Positions 1-5,361 of a stretch of DNA of 6,628 nt are shown piece by piece (the first letter of the stretch is position 1; every line of letters starts with the position of its first letter). The position numbers and the translations under genes were made by a program. The DNA is from Paracoccaceae bacterium. Lineage in GTDB: Bacteria > Pseudomonadota > Alphaproteobacteria > Rhodobacterales > Rhodobacteraceae. Below the pieces are notes generated by a model. That model saw nothing but the letters and a program-made list of their open reading frames with translations. It was not told where the DNA came from and searched no databases. Location of the stretch: positions 2,670 to 9,297 of the forward strand of contig JALWQC010000034.1 of NCBI GenBank assembly GCA_027080755.1, written 5' to 3'.

Positions 1-40
1 GTCCTGTTAGTCGTAAAAATCCCGCGCCGCGACGTTCCGG

Positions 41-57
41 TTTGCACTTTGTGCAAA
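41..57. promoter_or_regulatory. Perfect inverted repeat, candidate operator of the MFS gene
   Basis: TTTGCAC and GTGCAAA form two perfect 7-bp arms around a 3-nt TTT spacer, ending 18 nt before the transporter start codon. Size and symmetry fit a site for a dimeric repressor of the TetR or MarR type, which often control drug efflux genes. There is no T-run after it and the stem is AT-rich, so a terminator is unlikely. A weak -10-like TAAAAA lies at 14-19, which would put the palindrome just downstream of the transcription start. The regulator itself is not in the window; its identity is inference. Confidence 0.45.
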
Positions 58-75
58 AGCGCCTAGGGTGTTGCC

Positions 76-1323
76 ATGACTTCGGAAAATTACCCGGCGC
101 GCCCTGTTTGGCTTCGCCGCACGACACCCCCGCATGTTACAACGCTTGTGCTGGTTGCCAGTGTTTCCGCGTTGAACACGAACATATTTCTGCCCTCGAT
201 TCCGGGGATGACGGCCTATTTCCACACCAGTTACGGGCTGATGCAACTGGTGATTTCCGCCTATCTGGCAGTGACGGCCGTATTGCAACTGCTGATCGGC
301 CCGCTGTCGGACCGGTTCGGGCGGCGTGTCGTGTTGCTTGGCGGGTTGGGCATATTCCTGCTGGCAACGGTCGGCACCTTATTGTCCGCGAATATCTATG
401 TTTTTCTGGCGTTTCGCATGCTGCAGGCGACGGTGGCCTCGGGGATGGTGTTAAGCCGCGCTATCGTGCGGGACATGTTTCCACCGGACGAGGCGGCCTC
501 CAAGATCGGGTATGTCACCATGGGGATGACGCTGGTGCCGATGGTCGGGCCGGTGTTGGGGGGCTATCTGGAACAGGCCTTTGGCTGGCAGGCCTCTTTC
601 GGGTTGGTGATGGCCTTCGGCCTGCTGGTTTTTGCGCTGGTCTGGGCCGATCTGGGGGAAACGAACCGTCATAAATCGGACAGCTTCGCCGCACAGTTTC
701 GCGCCTACCCCGAGCTGGTGCGCTCGCGCCGGTTCTGGGGCTATGCCTTGACGGCGGGTTTTGCCTCGGGGGCGTTTTTTGCCTTTCTGGGGGGCGCGCC
801 TTTTGTGTCCAAGGTGGTTCTGGATTTGCAACCGTCCGAGGTTGGCTATTACTTTGCTTTCGTATCCCTGGGCTATATGGGCGGGAATTTCCTGTCGGGG
901 CGCTATTCGCAGCGGGTCGGGCTGAACCGGATGATGTTGGCGGGCAGCGTGACGGCCAGTTTCGGAGTGGTTTTGATGTTGGGCCTGTTTCTGGCCGGAT
1001 TTGTGCATCCTTTGGCGTTTTTCGGATCGATCGGGTTTGTCGGGCTTGGCAATGGTATGACCCTGCCCAATGCCAATGCCGGAATTGTCTCCGTGCGGCC
1101 GCATCTGGCCGGTAGTGCTTCGGGGCTGGGCGGGGCGGTGATGTTGGGCGGCGGGGCGGGGCTGTCTGCGGTCGCCGGCGCTTTGCTAAGCGAAAAAACC
1201 GGTGCCTATCCGTTGATTTTCATGATGCTTGGCTCTTCGCTGATTGCGGTGCTGGCCAGCCTGTATGTGATTTCCGTAGCGCGCAAAGCCGGGGAGCTGG
1301 GGGCCGAAGGCTTTGCGGACTAA
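76..1323 (+). CDS. MFS multidrug efflux transporter, Bcr/CflA (DHA1) type
   Basis: A 415-residue inner-membrane protein with about twelve hydrophobic segments, the usual size for 12-TM drug:H+ antiporters. Seen in the sequence: the LPSIP stretch at 39-43 in TM1, MFS motif A (GPLSDRFGRR, 75-84) in the TM2-TM3 loop, the RAIVRD signature at 128-133 typical of Bcr/CflA proteins, motif C (PMVGPVLGG, 155-163) in TM5, a hydrophilic central loop at about 192-220, and GNGMTLPNANAG (325-336) with AGSASGL (345-351) in the C-terminal half. Known for the family: proton-driven export of drugs such as bicyclomycin, sulfonamides or chloramphenicol, or of metabolites such as cysteine; the substrate here cannot be read. 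The start at 76 is supported by AGGGTG at 64-69, six bases upstream. It is followed by 96 bp with no clear terminator before mcl1. It is probably controlled through the palindrome at 41-57. Confidence 0.9.
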   Translation: MTSENYPARPVWLRRTTPPHVTTLVLVASVSALNTNIFLPSIPGMTAYFHTSYGLMQLVISAYLAVTAVLQLLIGPLSDRFGRRVVLLGGLGIFLLATVGTLLSANIYVFLAFRMLQATVASGMVLSRAIVRDMFPPDEAASKIGYVTMGMTLVPMVGPVLGGYLEQAFGWQASFGLVMAFGLLVFALVWADLGETNRHKSDSFAAQFRAYPELVRSRRFWGYALTAGFASGAFFAFLGGAPFVSKVVLDLQPSEVGYYFAFVSLGYMGGNFLSGRYSQRVGLNRMMLAGSVTASFGVVLMLGLFLAGFVHPLAFFGSIGFVGLGNGMTLPNANAGIVSVRPHLAGSASGLGGAVMLGGGAGLSAVAGALLSEKTGAYPLIFMMLGSSLIAVLASLYVISVARKAGELGAEGFAD

Positions 1324-1347
1324 CCTTCGCAGATGCAGCATTTTGGA

Positions 1348-1377
1348 TTGACATTGCTGCGCAATATTGTGATTAAT
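1348..1377 (+). promoter_or_regulatory. Candidate mcl1 promoter with overlapping palindromes
   Basis: TTGACA at 1348-1353 is a perfect -35 hexamer. An 18-nt spacer leads to ATTAAT (1372-1377), a 4/6 match to the -10 box. The spacer carries two overlapping inverted repeats: ATTGC-TGC-GCAAT (1353-1365) and the 8-bp palindrome CAATATTG (1362-1369). Dyads inside a promoter spacer suggest an operator. The position, 43 nt before the mcl1 start, fits a promoter specific to mcl1 rather than co-transcription with the transporter. No regulator can be named from the site. Confidence 0.4.
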
Positions 1378-1407
1378 GGCGCTGGAAAATCGCAACATCG
1401 TTACGTC

Positions 1408-1412
1408 AAGGA
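1408..1412 (+). promoter_or_regulatory. Ribosome binding site deciding the mcl1 start
   Basis: AAGGA lies seven bases before ATG 1420. The alternative in-frame ATG at 1333 has no such site, lies upstream of the candidate promoter and would add 29 residues with no resemblance to the family. Confidence 0.7.
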
Positions 1413-1419
1413 AATCCGT

Positions 1420-2376
1420 ATGAGCTTCAAAGTCCAGCCCGCATCGCCCTCCCGTCCCAATCGTTGCCAGTTGTTCGGTCCGGGCTCCCGTCCGGCGATT
1501 TTCGAGAAAATGGCCGCCAGTGCCGCGGATGTCATCAATCTGGATCTGGAGGATTCTGTCTCCCCCGCCGACAAGCCCGAGGCGCGCGCCAATATCATCC
1601 GGGCCATTAATGAAATCGACTGGGGCACCAAAACCCTGTCGGTGCGCATTAACGGTCTGGATACGCCTTTCTGGTATCGCGATGTGGTGGAACTGCTGGA
1701 ACAGGCTGGCGATCGTCTGGACCAGATCATGATCCCCAAGGTTGGAAATGCCGGTGATATCTATGCGGTTGATGCGTTGGTCAGCGCTGTGGAAATGGCC
1801 AAAGGCCGCAAAAAGCCGATTGATTTCGAGGTAATTATCGAAACCGCTGCCGGTCTGGCCCATGTAGAGGAAATCGCCGCCGCCAGCCCGCGCATGGTTG
1901 CCATGAGCCTCGGCGCCGCCGATTATGCCGCCTCTATGGGGATGCAAACCACGGGGATCGGCGGCACGCAGGAAAACTATTACATGCTGGCCCCGAACGG
2001 GAAAAAGCACTGGAACGACCCCTGGCACGCCCCGATCGTGGCTATTGTCGCCGCCTGTCGCACGCATGGATTGTTGCCGGTGGACGGGCCTTTCGGGGAT
2101 TTTTCGGATGACGAGGGTTTTGTCGCGCAGGCGCGGCGCTCTGCCACCCTCGGCATGGTCGGGAAATGGGCGATTCACCCCAAACAGGTGGCGCTGGCAA
2201 ACGAGGTCTTCACCCCGAGCGAGGCCCAGATCACCGAGGCGCGCGAAATTCTGGCCGCCATGAAACAGGCCGAGGCCGACGGGCAGGGGGCCGCCGTCTA
2301 CAAGGGGCGTCTGGTTGACCTTGCGTCGATACGTCAGGCCGAAGTCATTGTGAAACAGGCGGAACTTATAGTATAG
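1420..2376 (+). CDS. mcl1: L-malyl-CoA/beta-methylmalyl-CoA lyase (Mcl1)
   Basis: A cytosolic Mg-dependent lyase of the CitE/HpcH aldolase family. It reversibly splits (2R,3S)-beta-methylmalyl-CoA to glyoxylate and propionyl-CoA, and L-malyl-CoA to glyoxylate and acetyl-CoA, in the ethylmalonyl-CoA pathway of isocitrate-lyase-negative alphaproteobacteria. From ATG 1420 it is 318 residues, the length I recall for Rhodobacter sphaeroides Mcl1. Seen: RPNRCQLFGPGSRP (12-25), NLDLEDSV (40-47), R76 in SVRING, the metal ligands E141 (EVIIET) and D168 (GAADYA), VDGPFGDFSD (221-230), KWAIHP (249-254), and D300 in GRLVDLAS, the C-terminal region that in the family supplies an acid to the neighbouring subunit. 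The IGGTQENYY stretch (180-188) is as I recall it from Mcl1 rather than from the malyl-CoA thioesterase Mcl2 or from CitE. The ribosome binding site at 1408-1412 fixes the start. Nothing is missing or broken. Confidence 0.93.
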   Translation: MSFKVQPASPSRPNRCQLFGPGSRPAIFEKMAASAADVINLDLEDSVSPADKPEARANIIRAINEIDWGTKTLSVRINGLDTPFWYRDVVELLEQAGDRLDQIMIPKVGNAGDIYAVDALVSAVEMAKGRKKPIDFEVIIETAAGLAHVEEIAAASPRMVAMSLGAADYAASMGMQTTGIGGTQENYYMLAPNGKKHWNDPWHAPIVAIVAACRTHGLLPVDGPFGDFSDDEGFVAQARRSATLGMVGKWAIHPKQVALANEVFTPSEAQITEAREILAAMKQAEADGQGAAVYKGRLVDLASIRQAEVIVKQAELIV

Positions 2377-2377
2377 T
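2348..2377 (+). promoter_or_regulatory. Candidate promoter of the repeat-protein gene
   Basis: TTGTGA (2348-2353, 4/6 match to -35) and TATAGT (2372-2377, 5/6 match to -10) stand 18 nt apart inside the last codons of mcl1. A second TATAGT overlaps at 2367-2372. Transcription would start near 2384, some 25 nt before the gene at 2410. Read-through from mcl1 is equally possible because only 33 bp separate the genes and no terminator lies between them. Confidence 0.3.
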
Positions 2378-2409
2378 CACTACATAGGGCTATTATAGGG
2401 AACGAACCG

Positions 2410-3258
2410 ATGAAATTTGCACATATTGTTTTTGCCGGAATATTTCTGGCAACAGCCGCGCAGGCGCAAAACAAACCGATAGATTACGGCACGAATGGCG
2501 GGGATTTGGCCTTGAACGGGGTCTGTGATGACCGCCGGTTTGACGGTGTCGGCACGGCCGATGCCCGCAATTGGGATGCCTTGGGCAAGGATGCACAGGA
2601 TTGCCGCGAGGCTGTGACCGCCGGAACCGCGCATCTGTGGACTGTTGCCGACGGCATTGCCCGTTCGCAGGACGTTGCTGTGGACTTCGGGGACAACCAG
2701 TCCGAATATGCCGATGATTCCGCCTGTGACGACCCGCGTTTTGAAGGGCACGGCGCGACCGAGAGCCCCTATGTGGAAAATATCGGCCATGATGCCAATG
2801 ACTGCCGGCGTTTGTTCGAATTCGGGCAGATTTTCATGCGGGATATCAATTTCACCGATTTGCCCGAACCCGAGGTGCAGGATCCCTTATACGGGGACAA
2901 CTCGGGCGATTATCCCTTTGACGGGGAATGTGACGACCGCCGCTTTGTCGGGGAAGGCATGGCCGGAAGTCTGGGCTGGAAGAATACGGGCAAGGACGCG
3001 CAGGATTGTCGCGAATTGGCCGAGGCGGGCAAAATACACCTGATAGACCAGACGCAGGCCGGCACCCTGACCGATTGCACGGTCATTGATTTCGGGGATG
3101 ACAGTTCCGAATATGCCCAGGACGGCACCTGTGATGACTATCGTTTTGACGGTTTGGGCGCGGCCCCGCAGATATTGCTGGATTATATTGGTGGTGATGC
3201 CACGGATTGCCGCCGGATGTGCGATTACGGTTTGTTGTTCCTGCGCGATTTGCCGTAA
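2410..3258 (+). CDS. Secreted four-repeat Cys-paired protein, function unknown
   Basis: I cannot assign a named family. The 282-residue product begins with a Sec signal peptide (K2, hydrophobic 5-17, AQA before a likely cut after A19), so it should be exported to the periplasm or beyond. The rest is four repeats of about 52 residues (26-77, 93-144, 161-212, 228-279), each with the frame CDDxRFxGxG, then G(x)DAxDCR. The two Cys are exactly 26 residues apart in every repeat (39/65, 106/132, 174/200, 241/267), which suggests one disulfide per repeat. C223 and C271 occur only around the last repeat and may form a fifth bond. The mature protein is rich in Asp, so calcium or other cation binding is possible but unproven. 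There is no catalytic motif, lipobox or transmembrane segment after the signal. I have an impression that this CDDxRF/DAxDCR motif recurs in other secreted alphaproteobacterial proteins. The start is backed by AGGGAA at 2397-2402, seven bases upstream. It is likely monocistronic or a tail of mcl1. Confidence 0.85.
   Translation: MKFAHIVFAGIFLATAAQAQNKPIDYGTNGGDLALNGVCDDRRFDGVGTADARNWDALGKDAQDCREAVTAGTAHLWTVADGIARSQDVAVDFGDNQSEYADDSACDDPRFEGHGATESPYVENIGHDANDCRRLFEFGQIFMRDINFTDLPEPEVQDPLYGDNSGDYPFDGECDDRRFVGEGMAGSLGWKNTGKDAQDCRELAEAGKIHLIDQTQAGTLTDCTVIDFGDDSSEYAQDGTCDDYRFDGLGAAPQILLDYIGGDATDCRRMCDYGLLFLRDLP
2485..3246 (+). repeat. Intragenic A-B-A-B tandem repeat, 405-bp period
   Basis: Repeats A1 (2485-2640), B1 (2686-2841), A2 (2890-3045) and B2 (3091-3246) code for the four modules of the secreted protein. 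A1 pairs with A2 (shared GKDAQDCRE and a final HL) and B1 with B2 (shared SEYA, DAxDCRR and a closing F-R-D), each at exactly 405 bp (135 codons) with no gap, linkers included. The DNA still shows it: a 27-nt stretch from 2583 matches that from 2988 with three differences. A single module therefore probably doubled first, and the pair doubled later. Confidence 0.85.
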
Positions 3259-3304
3259 CCCGATGCGGGTTTGATAAACGAATGGCCCGAATTTCGGGCC
3301 ATTC
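3257..3304 (+). terminator. Tandem hairpin terminator after the repeat-protein gene
   Basis: The first hairpin, AACCCG-ATG-CGGGTT (3257-3271), starts inside the stop codon. The second is a long perfect dyad, GAATGGCCCG ... CGGGCCATTC (3280-3304), whose arms are 12 bp around a single base (10-bp stem with a 5-nt loop in practice). Only scattered T residues follow (TGCGTTGTATTT), so termination strength is uncertain. It separates this gene from accA. Confidence 0.65.
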
Positions 3305-3308
3305 TGCG

Positions 3309-3339
3309 TTGTATTTCCCGTTCAACAGCGCCATATATA
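3309..3339 (+). promoter_or_regulatory. Weak candidate accA promoter
   Basis: TTGTAT (3309-3314) and TATATA (3334-3339) are partial -35 and -10 matches with a 19-nt spacer, in the 63 bp between the upstream terminator and accA. The spacing is long, so this is tentative, but some promoter must lie in this gap if the hairpins at 3257-3304 terminate. Confidence 0.25.
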
Positions 3340-3367
3340 CGGTCAAACTGTCTGACGGAGCGATTTC

Positions 3368-4330
3368 ATGCAAAACTATCTCGAATTTGAAAAGCCTTTG
3401 GCGGAAATCGAAGGCAAAGCCGAGGAGCTGCGCGCGCTCGCCCGCCAGAACGAGGAAATGGACGTTACCGAAGAGGCCGCCGCCCTTGATGCCAAATCGG
3501 CCGAAATGCTGGAAAAACTCTATGAGGGCCTGACCCCCTGGCAGAAATGTCAGGTGGCCCGCCATCCCGACCGGCCCCACTGCAAGGACTATATAGAGAC
3601 CCTGTTCAGCGAATACACACCGCTGGCCGGCGACCGGAATTTTGCCGATGACCACGCGGTGATGGGCGGGCTGGCACGGTTTAACGACCAGCCGGTGATG
3701 GTGATCGGGCACGAGCGCGGGCACGATACCGAATCGCGGATCAAACGGAATTTTGGCATGGCCCGCCCCGAAGGTTACCGCAAGGCGATCCGCCTGATGG
3801 ATATGGCGGACCGTTTCGGCCTGCCGATTATCACGCTGGTTGATACACAGGGTGCCTTCCCGGGCAAAGGCGCCGAGGAACGCGGCCAGTCCGAGGCAAT
3901 TGCGCGCTCCACCGAAAAATGCCTGAACGTCAAGGTTCCGCTCGTTTCCGTCATTATCGGCGAGGGCGGCTCTGGCGGGGCGGTGGCCTTTGCGACCGGC
4001 GACCGGCTGGCGATGCTGGAACACTCTATCTATTCCGTGATCTCGCCCGAGGGCTGCGCCTCTATTCTGTGGAAGGACGCGACCAAAATGCGCGAGGCAG
4101 CCGAGGCCTTGCACCTGACCGCGCAAGATCTGCTAAAGCTGGGCGTGGCCGATGTGGTTATTCCTGAACCCAAGGGCGGGGCGCAACGCCACCGCGAGGA
4201 AACCATAGCCGCCGTCGGGGAAACCCTGACATCCCTGTTGGCCGAATTCGACGGTATGGCCCCTGATGAAATTCGTGCCGCACGGCGCAAACGTTATCTG
4301 GACATGGGTAGCAAGGGGCTGGCCGGCTAA
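3368..4330 (+). CDS. accA: Acetyl-CoA carboxylase carboxyltransferase subunit alpha
   Basis: Half of the AccA2D2 carboxyltransferase, which moves CO2 from carboxybiotin on AccB to acetyl-CoA to give malonyl-CoA, the first committed step of fatty acid synthesis, in the cytosol. At 320 residues it matches the family length (about 319 in E. coli). The N-terminal part (about 4-55) is a charged helical segment starting [12 protein letters not shown], as in AccA. The crotonase-like domain follows, with [13 protein letters not shown] (128-140), [18 protein letters not shown] (157-174), the Gly-rich oxyanion-hole stretch GEGGSGGA (198-205), [15 protein letters not shown] (223-237), and [15 protein letters not shown] (258-272). 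ACGGAG at 3355-3360, seven bases before the ATG, supports the start. accD is not adjacent, as is common. Its TAA stop (4328-4330) overlaps the TAG stop of the convergent hbd gene, so no terminator separates them. Confidence 0.96.
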   Translation: MQNYLEFEKPLAEIEGKAEELRALARQNEEMDVTEEAAALDAKSAEMLEKLYEGLTPWQKCQVARHPDRPHCKDYIETLFSEYTPLAGDRNFADDHAVMGGLARFNDQPVMVIGHERGHDTESRIKRNFGMARPEGYRKAIRLMDMADRFGLPIITLVDTQGAFPGKGAEERGQSEAIARSTEKCLNVKVPLVSVIIGEGGSGGAVAFATGDRLAMLEHSIYSVISPEGCASILWKDATKMREAAEALHLTAQDLLKLGVADVVIPEPKGGAQRHREETIAAVGETLTSLLAEFDGMAPDEIRAARRKRYLDMGSKGLAG

Positions 4331-5202
4331 CGCGTCGGAACCGGCGTTTCCCCGCGATAATCGTAGAACCCGCGCTTGGTCTTGCGGCCCAGCCATCCGG
4401 CCTCCACATATTTTACCAACAGGGGGCAGGGGCGGTATTTGGTATCCGCCAGCCCTTCATGCAGGACGTTCATAATCGCCAGACATGTGTCCAGTCCGAT
4501 GAAATCCGCCAGCTCCAGCGGGCCCATCGGATGGTTTGCCCCCAGTTTCAGCGATGTATCAATGCTTTCGACGGTTCCGACCCCTTCATAGAGGGTGTAG
4601 ACGGCCTCGTTTATCATCGGCATCAGGATGCGGTTGACGATAAAAGCCGGGAAATCCTCGGCACTGGCCGAGGTCTTCCCCAGTTTGGCAACCACGGCCT
4701 TCAGGGTCTGGTAGGTTTCGTCATCCGTGGCAATTCCGCGAATTAATTCAACCAGTTGCATCACCGGCACCGGGTTCATGAAATGAAACCCCATGAATTT
4801 TTCCGGCCTGTCGGTGGCGGCGGCCAGACGGGTAATGGAAATGGAGGACGTGTTGGACGTCAAAATTGTATGCGGCGCCAGATGGGGGGCGATAGTTTCG
4901 AAAATTTTATGCTTAATCGCTTCATTTTCTGTCGCGGCCTCGATCACCAGGTCACAAGGCCCCAGATCGGCTATATCGGAGGTGGTGCGGATACGGTCAA
5001 GCGCGGCCTTCTGTTCGGCCTCGGTCAACTTTCCCTTGGCGACCTGACGGCCGATATTGGCCTCTATTATCTGTTTCGAGGCTTCGAGGTTTTCGATGGA
5101 AACGTCATTGATTACAACGTCATAGCCTGCAAGCGCGAACACATGGGCAATGCCGTTTCCCATTTGCCCCGCCCCGATTACGCCAACCGTTTGAATATCC
5201 AT
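4327..5202 (-). CDS. hbd: 3-hydroxybutyryl-CoA dehydrogenase
   Basis: An NAD-dependent dehydrogenase that interconverts (S)-3-hydroxybutyryl-CoA and acetoacetyl-CoA, in the cytosol, for short-chain beta-oxidation, butyrate/PHB-linked carbon flow or related routes. The 291 residues match the single-domain-pair enzyme, not the large FadB/FadJ fusion. Seen: the Rossmann motif GAGQMGNG (10-17), D33 at the end of beta-2 (favours NAD), EAATEN (88-93), the catalytic set S119 (SNTSS), H140 (GFHFMNP), E152 and N190 (FIVNR), [15 protein letters not shown] (224-238) and the closing [11 protein letters not shown] (272-282). These equal the clostridial S117/H138/E150/N188 with a constant offset of two. 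A GAGAGGG ribosome site (5206-5212, minus strand) lies just before the ATG. Relatives often have hbd close behind etfA on the same strand; here an opposite-strand gene lies between them. Confidence 0.93.
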   Translation of the reverse strand: MDIQTVGVIGAGQMGNGIAHVFALAGYDVVINDVSIENLEASKQIIEANIGRQVAKGKLTEAEQKAALDRIRTTSDIADLGPCDLVIEAATENEAIKHKIFETIAPHLAPHTILTSNTSSISITRLAAATDRPEKFMGFHFMNPVPVMQLVELIRGIATDDETYQTLKAVVAKLGKTSASAEDFPAFIVNRILMPMINEAVYTLYEGVGTVESIDTSLKLGANHPMGPLELADFIGLDTCLAIMNVLHEGLADTKYRPCPLLVKYVEAGWLGRKTKRGFYDYRGETPVPTR

Positions 5203-5234
5203 ATCACCCTCTCGTGCGCTGTCATTCCGGCGCC

Positions 5235-5264
5235 AACATAGGCCTTCGGGGGCATCGGGCGCAA
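5235..5264 (-). promoter_or_regulatory. Weak candidate hbd promoter
   Basis: On the minus strand TTGCGC (plus 5259-5264) and TATGTT (plus 5235-5240) are spaced by 18 nt, 3/6 and 4/6 matches to -35 and -10, ending 32 bp before the hbd start codon. This is a low-confidence call; it is the best sigma70-like pair I see in the 159-bp divergent gap reading toward hbd. Confidence 0.22.
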
Positions 5265-5284
5265 CCGTTTTCGCGGGTGTGGTC

Positions 5285-5306
5285 TTAACCTTGCCTTAAC
5301 GGAATC
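5285..5306 (+). promoter_or_regulatory. CtrA box with adjacent GANTC (CcrM) site
   Basis: TTAACCTTGCCTTAAC (5285-5300) fits the CtrA consensus TTAA-N7-TTAAC at every fixed base. One G follows and then GAATC (5302-5306), a GANTC sequence methylated by CcrM in alphaproteobacteria. The box is oriented toward the plus-strand gene at 5362 and ends 61 nt before its ATG, a usual distance for an activated promoter in which CtrA overlaps the -35 region. A weak -10 (GATGCT, 5311-5316) lies downstream. It also lies 82 bp upstream of hbd, so an effect there cannot be excluded. Confidence 0.6.
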
Positions 5307-5326
5307 ACGCGATGCTGTGTCAAAGG

Positions 5327-5338
5327 CCGGATATCCGG
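5327..5338. repeat. 12-bp perfect palindrome in the leader
   Basis: CCGGATATCCGG is its own reverse complement. With a flanking GG (5325-5326) and TC (5339-5340) the RNA could form a 6-bp stem with one G-U pair and an AUAU loop, 10 nt upstream of the GGAGGG ribosome site (5350-5355). It may be a second operator or a leader hairpin; nothing else in the sequence decides between the two. Confidence 0.4.
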
Positions 5339-5361
5339 TCGGGTATATCGGAGGGTAGAAA

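Noticed and set aside
41..57. Palindrome read as a transcription terminator of an upstream gene
   Set aside because: The arms are AT-rich, the loop is only three bases and no T-tract follows; it fits an operator better.
42..674. Long open frame of 210 codons on the plus strand
   Set aside because: It is a +1-shifted shadow of the MFS gene, whose motifs are unmistakable; the product resembles no family.
1333..1419. Upstream in-frame ATG giving a 29-residue longer Mcl1
   Set aside because: It has no ribosome site, lies upstream of and across the likely promoter, and gives an N-terminus foreign to the family; ATG 1420 has AAGGA at the right distance and gives 318 residues.
1186..2178. 330-codon open frame on the minus strand
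   Set aside because: It is antisense to the MFS 3' end and mcl1, rich in Arg/His/Gly as expected of GC-rich antisense frames, with no domain or ribosome site support.
3083..4126. 347-codon open frame on the minus strand
   Set aside because: It is antisense to accA and the end of the repeat-protein gene, runs across a terminator hairpin and has a low-complexity-like composition; both sense genes are well supported.
4756..5241. 161-codon open frame on the plus strand inside hbd
   Set aside because: It is antisense to a dehydrogenase with all catalytic residues; no recognisable protein.
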